From CAJXZP01 sp049606935 (GTDB lineage Bacteria; Bacteroidota; Bacteroidia; Flavobacteriales_G; Salibacteraceae): a stretch of DNA of 5,711 nt. Under the pieces are notes generated by a model. The model was not told the origin of the DNA. It made no database searches and saw only the letters and a program-made list of their open reading frames with translations. Every line of letters begins with the position of its first letter. Positions within the stretch are counted from its first letter, which is position 1. The stretch spans positions 1 through 5,711 of the forward strand of contig JBMYWA010000115.1 of the NCBI GenBank assembly GCA_049606935.1, written 5' to 3'. The translations under genes and the position numbers were made by a program. Of this stretch, positions 1 to 5,711 are shown one piece after another.

Positions 1-633
1 CTCAATAGCTGCTGCAAGCTCCTCCTTTGCAGGGTCCATCATAGGTGAATGAAAAGCGCCACCCACTGGTAATACCATGGCTCTTTTAGCTCCAGCTTCG
101 GTTAGTTTTCCACAAGCCGTATTAATGGCATTTACTTCACCCGAAATAACTAATTGACCTGGTGAATTATAATTTGCGGGTACAACAACCCCATCTGTAT
201 CCTTACAAATGTCTTCAATTACTTTGTCTTCTAACCCAATAATAGCTGCCATTGTTGATGGGGCTAATTCACAAGCTTTTTGCATTGCTAAAGCTCGCTT
301 TGAGACTAAAGAAAGCCCATCTTCGAACGATAAACCATTTGCTGCAACAAGAGCCGAAAATTCACCAAGACTATGACCAGCCACCATATCAGGAGCGAAA
401 TCGTCTCCCATTATTTTGGCAAGAATTACAGAATGCAAAAATACTGCAGGTTGTGTAACCTTTGTTTGTTTTAACTCATCTGCAGTGCCTTCAAACATGA
501 TTTTTGAAATGTCAAAACCTAGAATGTCATTGGCTTTATTAAAAAGATCTTTTGCAAGATCTGAGCTTTCGTATAGATCAAGTCCCATACCTGAAAATTG
601 AGCACCCTGCCCTGGAAATACGTATCCTTTCAT
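1..633 (-). CDS. fabD: Malonyl-CoA:ACP transacylase FabD, N-terminal part (3' end off the window)
   Basis: FabD moves the malonyl group from malonyl-CoA to acyl carrier protein in the cytoplasm, supplying the extender unit for type II fatty acid synthesis. The visible 211 residues start with MKGYVFPGQGAQ; the GQG at residues 8-10 is the family's N-terminal oxyanion-hole motif. The nucleophile elbow GHSLGE lies at residues 86-91 with the catalytic Ser at 88. Arg113, in SKR, fits the malonate carboxylate-binding arginine. GAFHS at 192-196 supplies the catalytic His195. Spacing matches the well-studied E. coli enzyme (Ser92, His201). The family is usually about 290-310 residues, so roughly 80-100 C-terminal residues lie beyond base 1. 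The ATG at 633 is chosen because it gives the canonical N-terminus and sits 21 bases downstream of a TAnnTTTG box. There is no Shine-Dalgarno sequence; the leader is A-rich. The gene is divergent from hldD, and no other fab gene is visible. The frame is intact and both catalytic residues are present. Confidence 0.96.
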   Translation of the reverse strand, partial: MKGYVFPGQGAQFSGMGLDLYESSDLAKDLFNKANDILGFDISKIMFEGTADELKQTKVTQPAVFLHSVILAKIMGDDFAPDMVAGHSLGEFSALVAANGLSFEDGLSLVSKRALAMQKACELAPSTMAAIIGLEDKVIEDICKDTDGVVVPANYNSPGQLVISGEVNAINTACGKLTEAGAKRAMVLPVGGAFHSPMMDPAKEELAAAIE

Positions 634-654
634 ATTTTGTTTTTTTCGAGATGA

Positions 655-662
655 CAAATGTA
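655..662 (-). promoter_or_regulatory. Putative -7 box of the fabD promoter (TACATTTG)
   Basis: On the minus strand this reads TACATTTG, an exact match to the Bacteroidota -7 consensus TAnnTTTG. It lies 21 bases before the fabD ATG, leaving a short leader of about 15 bases if transcription starts 6-7 bases downstream. No clear TTG -33 element is found at the usual spacing; at 19 bases upstream there is only TTT. The call therefore rests on the -7 box and its position. Confidence 0.5.
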
Positions 663-671
663 ATTTAAATA

Positions 672-681
672 CCAATATTGG
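672..681. repeat. 10-bp perfect palindrome CCAATATTGG between two divergent promoters
   Basis: CCAATATTGG is a perfect palindrome lying between the fabD -7 box (655-662) and the hldD promoter (687-722). It falls in the spacer region expected for the fabD promoter and just before the TTTG of the hldD promoter. That position would suit an operator affecting both genes, but a short AT-rich palindrome can occur by chance, and no regulator of this site is known to me. Confidence 0.3.
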
Positions 682-686
682 AAATT

Positions 687-722
687 TTTGGAGGGAATAG
701 TTCCTAGCTCGTTATATCTTTG
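687..722 (+). promoter_or_regulatory. Putative hldD promoter (TTTG ... TATCTTTG)
   Basis: TATCTTTG at 715-722 matches the Bacteroidota -7 consensus TAnnTTTG exactly, and TTTG at 687-690 could be the -33 element. The 24-base gap is slightly longer than the roughly 17-23 usually reported for this sigma factor. The box ends 19 bases before the hldD ATG, giving a leader of roughly 13 bases, typical of leaders without a Shine-Dalgarno sequence in this phylum. Confidence 0.6.
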
Positions 723-741
723 TACGATCAAATTAAACAAA

Positions 742-1707
742 ATGATAGTAGTTACTGGAGCCGCAGGGTTTATTGCAAGTGCCTTAGTTGGTAAATTAAA
801 CAAAGAAGGATACAAGGATGTGGTTGTTGTAGATGACTTCAGTAGAGAAGACAAAAAAAACAATTTGTTAGGTAAGGCAATCACTGCTAAAGTAGATAGA
901 AAGGACTTCCATGAATGGCTAGATGAAAACCATAAATTAACGGAATTTATTTTTCATTTAGGTGCTCGAACCGATACTACTGAATTTGATACGGAAATTT
1001 TTGATGAACTGAATTTAAATTACACCAAGAAACTTTGGAAGCAATGTGTTAAGTATGGTCTTCCATTTGTGTATGCTTCATCTGCGGCTACATACGGAAT
1101 GGGTGAGCTAGGGTATGAAGATAAGAATGAATTGGCCTTCGATTTAGTACCTTTAAATCCATATGGGGATAGCAAAAATGACTTTGATAAATGGGCTTTA
1201 GAACAAGAAGAAAAACCTTACCATTGGGTAGGGTGTAAATTTTTTAATGTTTTTGGGCCAAACGAATACCATAAAGGAAGGATGGCTTCTGTGGTTTTTC
1301 ATACATTTAATCAAATCCAGAAAACGGGTGGAATGAAGTTGTTTGCGTCACATAACCCGGATTATAAGGATGGAGAACAAATAAGAGATTTTATCTATGT
1401 GGAAGATGTGCTAAACGTTTTAATGTTCCATATGGAAAAAAGAGATCACTCTGGGTTATACAATTTAGGTACTGGAAAAGCCAGAACTTTTTATGACTTA
1501 GCCGCAGGTACTTTTAGAGCTCTTGGATTGGAACCAAATATTAGTTTTGTTCCTACCCCTGAAGATATTCGTGATAAGTATCAATATTTTACCGAAGCAA
1601 CGGTTGAAAAACTTAGAAAGGCTGGGTATGATAAGCCCTTTACGGAATTGGAAGATGGAATTGAAGATTACGTAAAGAATTACTTGGTTAGCAATTCTTA
1701 CTACTAG
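742..1707 (+). CDS. hldD: ADP-L-glycero-D-manno-heptose 6-epimerase HldD/RfaD
   Basis: HldD epimerises ADP-D-glycero-D-manno-heptose at C6, the last step in making the activated heptose used for the LPS inner core; it is a cytosolic NADP-dependent enzyme. The 321-residue product is an extended short-chain dehydrogenase. The Rossmann loop is TGAAGFIAS (residues 5-13), followed by an acidic pair at 31-32 after the second strand. YASSAATYG lies at 111-119, and the YxxxK pair is Tyr141 and Lys145. The hallmark FNVFGPNEYHKGRMAS (168-183) contains Lys178, matching Lys178 of E. coli HldD, where Tyr140 and Lys178 are the proposed bases. NLGTG (241-245) and AGYDKPF (294-300) are also family signatures. 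Length is close to the 310-residue E. coli enzyme. The ATG at 742 is preferred over an upstream in-frame TTG at 688, because that codon precedes the promoter box and would add 18 residues before the Rossmann strand. The third glycine of the dinucleotide loop is Ala12. Confidence 0.95.
   Translation: MIVVTGAAGFIASALVGKLNKEGYKDVVVVDDFSREDKKNNLLGKAITAKVDRKDFHEWLDENHKLTEFIFHLGARTDTTEFDTEIFDELNLNYTKKLWKQCVKYGLPFVYASSAATYGMGELGYEDKNELAFDLVPLNPYGDSKNDFDKWALEQEEKPYHWVGCKFFNVFGPNEYHKGRMASVVFHTFNQIQKTGGMKLFASHNPDYKDGEQIRDFIYVEDVLNVLMFHMEKRDHSGLYNLGTGKARTFYDLAAGTFRALGLEPNISFVPTPEDIRDKYQYFTEATVEKLRKAGYDKPFTELEDGIEDYVKNYLVSNSYY
1672..1701. repeat. Imperfect inverted repeat at the hldD 3' end, possible weak terminator for merR
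   Basis: GTAAAGAATT (1672-1681) pairs with AATTCTTAC (1693-1701) with one bulged base and an 11-base loop. Read leftward, it lies just after the merR stop codon (1706-1704), where a terminator for the M23-merR unit would be expected. The following bases on that strand are only moderately T-rich and the stem is AT-rich, so termination here is uncertain. It lies inside the hldD coding sequence. Confidence 0.25.
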
Positions 1708-2042
1708 TCAAGTGATTTTTTCAAATCTAACAGAAAGGACTTGACTTGATTTAAGTGATTAATGATTTCATGTTCATTAATCACGTCTTGTTTGTTTTCT
1801 TTTAGTTTCTTTTTTGCTCCATCTAGGGTAAAACCTCTTTCCTTTACTAGGTGATAGATTATTTTAAGATTTTCAATATCCGTCTGGGTAAATAGTCTGT
1901 TTCCCTTTTTGTTTTTTTTGGGTTTTATGATATCAAATTCATTTTCCCAATATCGAATTAAAGAAGTTTTAACCTCAAACATTTTGGCGACTTCCCCAAT
2001 TGGGTAAAACATTTTTTGAACTGGATTTTGTTTTACCGGCAT
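1704..2042 (-). CDS. Small MerR-family transcriptional regulator
   Basis: The product is a 112-residue DNA-binding protein of the MerR type. The winged helix-turn-helix runs from about residue 12 to 80: the first helices are YPIGEVAKMFEV (13-24) with SLIRYWENEF (27-36), the wing carries GNRLFTQTDI (47-56), and LVKERGFTLDGAKKKL (65-80) is the family's second helical pair. After that only about 30 residues remain, a charged, probably helical tail (81-112) likely to form a dimer coiled coil. There is no cysteine metal-binding site and no effector domain, so it is not a classical metal or drug sensor; its ligand and targets cannot be read from the sequence. Its ATG follows the TAA of the M23 gene with zero bases between (TAAATG), so it is very probably translationally coupled and co-transcribed from the promoter at 3040-3069. 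Its stop overlaps the hldD stop on the other strand. No separate promoter was seen. Confidence 0.9.
   Translation of the reverse strand: MPVKQNPVQKMFYPIGEVAKMFEVKTSLIRYWENEFDIIKPKKNKKGNRLFTQTDIENLKIIYHLVKERGFTLDGAKKKLKENKQDVINEHEIINHLNQVKSFLLDLKKSLD
1755..1803 (+). terminator. Hairpin plus T-rich tract, candidate hldD terminator inside merR
   Basis: GTGATTAATGA (1755-1765) and TCATTAATCAC (1774-1784) form a perfect 11-bp stem with an 8-base loop. On the plus strand it is followed by a T-rich stretch (1785-1803) with runs of three and four T plus a longer T run. It starts 48 bases after the hldD stop, and the T-rich side fits only rightward transcription. The stem has just three G:C pairs, so it may be a weak terminator. 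It overlaps merR codons 87-96 on the other strand. A second, shorter inverted repeat, AGTCAAGT (1706-1713) with ACTTGACT (1739-1746), lies between it and the stop. Confidence 0.5.
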
Positions 2043-3014
2043 TTAGTCGAAAGATTGGTTTGCTGCAGAAGAAAGTTCTACCATTAAATCATATTGTTCG
2101 GGAGATAAATCGTTTGAATAAAAATTAACAGGATTAATTTTCTTTCCATTTTTTTCTACTTCATAATGAAGGTGAGGAGCCGTGGAAGTTCCGGTGGAAC
2201 CAACATAACCTAAAACATCACCCCGATTTATTTTTTGACCTTTTCTAACAGCAAATTTGCTCAAATGTGCATATCTAGTTCTATAACCATAACCATGATC
2301 TACAACAATGTGTTTTCCATAACCTCTGCGGGAATTAACGACTTCCACAACTTTACCATCTCCTGTAGCCCTAATTTCAGTTCCAGTAGGGGCGGTGAAA
2401 TCCATTCCTGTATGCATTTTTCTTACCTTGAAAACGGGGTGAATCCTAAATCCATATCCGGAGGCTACTCTTGTTAGGTCTTTACTTGGAATTGGCATAA
2501 TAGCAGGAATTGAGGCTAACATTTTTTCCTTATTTCTTGCCATGGTATATACATCATCTAATGATTTAGATTGAATGTAAATTTGCTTTGATAGTTTATC
2601 TAAATGCTTAGTTGTCTTTGCAATTTCATCCGAGTTGTCAAATCCCATTAAACCTTTGTATCTATCAGAACCACCAAAACCTGCATTTCTAACTTCAGAA
2701 GGAATTGGTTCTGCTTCAAAAACTACTCGGTAAATGTTGTCATCTCTATCTTCAATATTGGAAAGTACTTTTTCCATATCAGCAATACGTTTGTTGATAA
2801 TTCCAAATTGCAAACGCCATTGTTCATTTTCGCGAATAAGCTCTTTTTCTTTAGGAGAAGGAAAGAAATATAGAAATGAAACTAGGAAAATACCCCCAAA
2901 AACAATGCCTGATGCCACGTAGCCTAATGATGCATAAAGTTTAGACTTGAAAGTAGATTCTTCTCTTTCGTAACTTAATGTACCTGGATTGTACTTGTAT
3001 TTAGTATTTGCCAT
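2043..3014 (-). CDS. Membrane-anchored M23 (LytM-type) metallopeptidase
   Basis: This is a probable peptidoglycan endopeptidase acting in the periplasm. The 323-residue protein begins with a short charged cytosolic tail (1-28, with KYKYNPGTLSYERE), then one hydrophobic segment (about 30-51), then a predicted coiled-coil stretch (about 55-165). The C-terminal peptidase domain spans about 182-300. The zinc site is complete: HTGMD gives His201 and Asp205, and HLH gives His281 and His283; His250 in RYAHLS is the other conserved active-site histidine. It is therefore expected to be catalytically active, unlike degenerate EnvC/NlpD-type activators. The overall plan of membrane anchor, coiled coil and LytM domain resembles enzymes that cut stem-peptide cross-links during growth, but the exact bond is not predictable. 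The ATG at 3014 lies 26 bases after a strong Bacteroidota promoter and has no Shine-Dalgarno sequence. It is the first gene of an operon with merR and divergent from alaS, an arrangement I recall as common in Bacteroidota. Confidence 0.93.
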   Translation of the reverse strand: MANTKYKYNPGTLSYEREESTFKSKLYASLGYVASGIVFGGIFLVSFLYFFPSPKEKELIRENEQWRLQFGIINKRIADMEKVLSNIEDRDDNIYRVVFEAEPIPSEVRNAGFGGSDRYKGLMGFDNSDEIAKTTKHLDKLSKQIYIQSKSLDDVYTMARNKEKMLASIPAIMPIPSKDLTRVASGYGFRIHPVFKVRKMHTGMDFTAPTGTEIRATGDGKVVEVVNSRRGYGKHIVVDHGYGYRTRYAHLSKFAVRKGQKINRGDVLGYVGSTGTSTAPHLHYEVEKNGKKINPVNFYSNDLSPEQYDLMVELSSAANQSFD

Positions 3015-3039
3015 ATATTTTCAAGGAAAATTGAAAGCA

Positions 3040-3069
3040 CAAAACTAAGGAATTAATCTATTTTTGCAA
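3040..3069 (-). promoter_or_regulatory. Bacteroidota-type promoter of the M23-merR operon (TTG-N19-TAGTTTTG)
   Basis: On the minus strand, TTG (3069-3067) is followed after exactly 19 bases by TAGTTTTG (3047-3040), a match to the TTG-N17-23-TAnnTTTG consensus of the Bacteroidota primary sigma factor. The -7 box ends 25 bases before the ATG at 3014, so the leader would be about 20 bases. This is the best promoter match in the window. Confidence 0.75.
3059..3066 (+). promoter_or_regulatory. Putative -7 box of the alaS promoter (TATTTTTG)
   Basis: TATTTTTG matches TAnnTTTG and lies 42 bases before the alaS ATG. The nearest upstream TTG (3031-3033) is 25 bases away, longer than usual, so the -33 element is doubtful. 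The box lies within the spacer of the divergent M23 promoter and touches its -33 TTG, so the two promoters could not be occupied together. The remaining leader (about 35 bases) is very AT-rich and shows no T-box or other riboswitch structure. Confidence 0.4.
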
Positions 3070-3108
3070 TCGCTTAAAAAAAGCATAACATTTTTTAAAT
3101 TATTAGTT

Positions 3109-5711
3109 ATGAATTGGGATTCCAATACAATTAGAAATCAATTTTTTGATTATTTCAAGGAACGTGGACATAAGATTGTTCCATCGGCACCTATGGTGAT
3201 TAAAGATGATCCTACACTGATGTTTACAAATGCGGGAATGAACCAATTTAAGGAATACTTTTTGGGACAGACCGAGGCAAAAGATGTTAGAGTTGCCGAT
3301 TCTCAAAAATGTTTGAGAGTGTCTGGAAAGCATAATGATTTGGAAGAAGTAGGGGTGGATACCTATCATCATACCATGTTTGAAATGCTGGGGAACTGGT
3401 CGTTTGGTGATTATTTCAAGGAGGAAGCTATTGAAATGGCTTGGGATCTTTTAACTAATGTATATAAAATAGATAAGGATAGAATTTACATTACTGTTTT
3501 TTCAGGCTCACAGGAAGACGGAACATCTCCAGATATTGAAGCAGAGGATATATGGAAAAAATATACTGATGCCGATAGAATAATGCGTTTTGATAAAAAG
3601 GACAATTTCTGGGAGATGGGAGATACCGGACCATGTGGACCATGTTCTGAAATTCATGTAGATATTCGTTCGGATGAAGAAAGAGCCAAAGTGGATGGTA
3701 AGTCGTTAGTGAATTTAGACCACCCACAAGTTATTGAAATTTGGAATTTAGTTTTCATCCAGTACACCAGAATGTTTGATAAATCGTTAAAAGATTTACC
3801 TGCAAAACATATTGATACTGGAATGGGATTGGAAAGATTGGCCATGGTTTTACAAGCCAAACAATCTAATTACGATACCGATATATTTACCACCCTTATT
3901 GGGGAAATAGAAAAACATACGGAATTAAAATACGGAGCTACTGACTCTAGAGAGGATGTTGCTTTTAGAGTGATTGCAGATCATATAAGAGCGGTAAGTT
4001 TTGCTATTGCAGATGGACAATTACCGTCAAATACAGGTGCGGGATATGTAATTAGAAGAATACTTCGAAGAGCGGTACGTTTTGGTTATAGTTTTTTAAA
4101 TATTGATACGCCAACTTTAACTAAGCTAGTGGGTCCATTAAATGACTTAATGGGAGCGCAGTTTACGGAGTTGTCGAAACAAAATCAACTAATTGAAAAG
4201 GTTATTAAAGAGGAAGAAGAAAGCTTTTTAAGAACCCTATCAAAAGGGATTGTACGATTTGACGAGTACAAAAAGAATCATAATCAAGTAAAGGGTGATT
4301 TTGCATTTGAACTTTATGATACGTTTGGTTTTCCAATTGACTTAACGCAATTAATGGCGTTAGAAGCTGGTATGCTTGTAGATATAAAAGGTTTTGAAGC
4401 AGCATTAGAAGAACAAAGAAATAGATCTAGAAAAGCAACTAAGGTAATAGCCGAAGATTGGGTTGTTTTGAGAGAAGATGACGTAGAGGAGTTTGTTGGA
4501 TATGATTATACTACTACAGATATCAAAATCACCAAATACAGAAAAGTTAACCAAAAAGGGAAGGACTTATTCCAACTAGTTTTCAATATCACTCCTTTTT
4601 ACCCAGAGGGCGGTGGTCAAGTAGGTGATCAAGGGTTTATTGAGGCTAATGGGAAGAAGACGAAGGTAATTAATACTAAGAAAGAGAATAAGTTAATTAT
4701 TCATTTTAGCACTGAATTGCCCGAAGATTTAAACGCCACTTTTAAAGCCGTTGTTGCTGGAAATAAAAGAAAAGCTACTGCCGCAAATCACAGTGCGACC
4801 CATTTAATTCATCATGCTTTGCGCGAGGTTTTGGGTACTCATGTGGAGCAAAAGGGTTCTATGGTGAACGAAAAGTATCTTCGATTTGATTTTTCTCATT
4901 TTCAAAAAATGACTTCAGATGAAATTAGAGAAATTGAAGTTAGGGTAAATGCTAAAATTAGGGAGAACATTCAATTAGATGAAAACAGGTCTATGCCAAT
5001 TGCTGAAGCTGAAAAGCTGGGGGCAATGATGCTTTTTGGTGAAAAGTATGGGGATATGGTTCGTGTAATTAAGTTTGGAGATTCAGTAGAGCTATGTGGA
5101 GGAACACACGTTAACGCCACCGGTGAAATTGGGTTTGTTAAAATTGTATCGGAAGGAGCTATTGCTGCTGGTGTTCGAAGAATGGAGGCAGTAACTGGTG
5201 AGGAAGCTCAAAAGCTGATTTTCCAACAATTAGACTTGCTAGATACACTTAGAGACTCCATGAGAAATCCTAAGGATATTCATAAATCAATGGTTGATTT
5301 GATTGCTTCTAACGGTGAACTTCAAAAGGAAGTTTCTTCATTCAGAGCCGAAAGTGTGAAAAATTTCAAATCAGTAATTAAGGAAGAATTAGAGGATGTT
5401 AATGGGGTTAATTTCTATGCTAGGGTAATGGATATGAATTCTGACGATATTAAGACCTTGGTTCATGAACTTAGAAAAGAAGTAAATAACCTGTTTATTG
5501 TAATAGGTAATACATCTGGATCTAAAGCGACTTTGACTATTGGAATATCGGATACCATAGTAAAAGAAAAAGATTTAAATGCTGGCAAAATTATTAGAGA
5601 GGTAGCTAAAAAGATTCAAGGCGGTGGCGGAGGCCAACCATTTTTTGCTACTGCTGGCGGTAAAAATGCGAGTGGTTTAGAGGAAGCAATGCTTGATGCA
5701 AAAAGTATTGT
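3109..5711 (+). CDS. alaS: Alanyl-tRNA synthetase AlaS (last few codons off the window)
   Basis: AlaS charges tRNA-Ala with alanine in the cytoplasm and clears mischarged Ser and Gly. The open frame gives 867 complete codons and two bases of the next, with no internal stop; the family is about 870-880 residues, so only a short tail is missing. It opens with a class II catalytic core: FFDYFKERGH near residues 12-21, motif 2 in FEMLGNWSFGDYF (91-103), and motif 3 in GMGLERL (238-244, Arg243). Residues 185-207 hold an insertion ending in DHPQV, typical of Bacteroidota enzymes. The tRNA-binding middle domain follows. The editing domain has its complete zinc set: HSATH (His561, His565) and CGGTH (Cys663, His667), the latter matching Cys666 of E. 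coli. The C-Ala/DHHA1-type domain has the glycine-rich GGGGGQPFFATAGG (838-851). The ATG at 3109 is chosen because MNWDSNTIR leads directly into the conserved core; it lacks a Shine-Dalgarno sequence. It is divergent from the M23 gene. Confidence 0.98.
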   Translation, partial: MNWDSNTIRNQFFDYFKERGHKIVPSAPMVIKDDPTLMFTNAGMNQFKEYFLGQTEAKDVRVADSQKCLRVSGKHNDLEEVGVDTYHHTMFEMLGNWSFGDYFKEEAIEMAWDLLTNVYKIDKDRIYITVFSGSQEDGTSPDIEAEDIWKKYTDADRIMRFDKKDNFWEMGDTGPCGPCSEIHVDIRSDEERAKVDGKSLVNLDHPQVIEIWNLVFIQYTRMFDKSLKDLPAKHIDTGMGLERLAMVLQAKQSNYDTDIFTTLIGEIEKHTELKYGATDSREDVAFRVIADHIRAVSFAIADGQLPSNTGAGYVIRRILRRAVRFGYSFLNIDTPTLTKLVGPLNDLMGAQFTELSKQNQLIEKVIKEEEESFLRTLSKGIVRFDEYKKNHNQVKGDFAFELYDTFGFPIDLTQLMALEAGMLVDIKGFEAALEEQRNRSRKATKVIAEDWVVLREDDVEEFVGYDYTTTDIKITKYRKVNQKGKDLFQLVFNITPFYPEGGGQVGDQGFIEANGKKTKVINTKKENKLIIHFSTELPEDLNATFKAVVAGNKRKATAANHSATHLIHHALREVLGTHVEQKGSMVNEKYLRFDFSHFQKMTSDEIREIEVRVNAKIRENIQLDENRSMPIAEAEKLGAMMLFGEKYGDMVRVIKFGDSVELCGGTHVNATGEIGFVKIVSEGAIAAGVRRMEAVTGEEAQKLIFQQLDLLDTLRDSMRNPKDIHKSMVDLIASNGELQKEVSSFRAESVKNFKSVIKEELEDVNGVNFYARVMDMNSDDIKTLVHELRKEVNNLFIVIGNTSGSKATLTIGISDTIVKEKDLNAGKIIREVAKKIQGGGGGQPFFATAGGKNASGLEEAMLDAKSI

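Noticed and set aside
252..601. Two plus-strand open frames of 61-68 codons
   Set aside because: They lie opposite the clearly conserved fabD frame and encode nothing recognisable.
688..741. An in-frame N-terminal extension of hldD by 18 codons from a TTG at 688
   Set aside because: The codons overlap the promoter box at 715-722 and would put extra residues before the conserved first Rossmann strand; the ATG at 742 gives the canonical N-terminus.
630..884. An 84-codon open frame on the minus strand across the fabD-hldD intergenic region
   Set aside because: It is antisense to hldD, covers both promoters and its translation is low-complexity with no recognisable domain.
2235..2922. Two plus-strand open frames of 62-80 codons opposite the M23 gene
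   Set aside because: They are antisense shadows of a gene with a complete zinc site; their Ser/Ile-rich translations look like noncoding reading.
3072..3084. Small hairpin GCTT-AAAAA-AAGC in the alaS leader, considered as a regulatory structure
   Set aside because: Only four base pairs in an A-rich leader; there is no T-box specifier, antiterminator or terminator, so it is probably chance.
3103..4405. Four minus-strand open frames of 66-89 codons opposite alaS
   Set aside because: alaS is continuous and conserved through this stretch, and none of the antisense translations shows a domain or a plausible start context.
1..5711. Search for CRISPR arrays, insertion sequences, tRNA/rRNA genes, toxin-antitoxin pairs or a novel defence system
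   Set aside because: No regularly spaced repeats, transposase motifs or terminal inverted repeats, RNA gene hallmarks or unexplained long coding stretches were seen. Almost all of the window is accounted for by five housekeeping-type genes and two short promoter regions.

Overview
The window reads as an ordinary chromosomal housekeeping region of a Gram-negative member of the Bacteroidota, most likely flavobacterium-like. Four observations support this. The DNA is AT-rich by eye. No gene start has a convincing Shine-Dalgarno sequence; the leaders are A/T-rich instead. The intergenic regions carry TAnnTTTG elements, the -7 box of Bacteroidota promoters. The proteins have Bacteroidota-type features, such as the alanyl-tRNA synthetase insertion containing DHPQVIEIWNLVF and the M23 peptidase with a short cytosolic KYKYNPGTLSY-type tail.

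Layout, left to right: (1) complement 1-633, the N-terminal 211 residues of FabD (malonyl-CoA:ACP transacylase), running off the left edge. (2) 634-741, a divergent promoter region with a TAnnTTTG box facing each way and a 10-bp palindrome between them. (3) 742-1707, HldD/RfaD, the epimerase that finishes ADP-L-glycero-D-manno-heptose for lipopolysaccharide. (4) complement 1704-2042, a small MerR-type DNA-binding protein, convergent with hldD so that both stop codons share the tetranucleotide CTAG. (5) complement 2043-3014, a membrane-anchored M23 (LytM-type) peptidase, whose stop codon directly abuts the merR start codon. (6) 3015-3108, a second divergent promoter region. (7) 3109-5711, alanyl-tRNA synthetase, nearly complete and cut by the right edge.

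The genes cover envelope lipid synthesis (fabD), LPS core sugar synthesis (hldD), peptidoglycan remodelling (M23 peptidase) with a coupled regulator (MerR), and translation (alaS). There are four transcription units: fabD leftward, hldD rightward, M23-merR leftward, and alaS rightward. I found no mobile element, CRISPR array, tRNA/rRNA gene or recognisable novel system. The points most worth a second look are regulatory: a perfect 11-bp hairpin with a T-rich tail for hldD that lies inside the merR coding sequence, the CTAG shared-stop arrangement, and the interlocked divergent promoters between the M23 gene and alaS.
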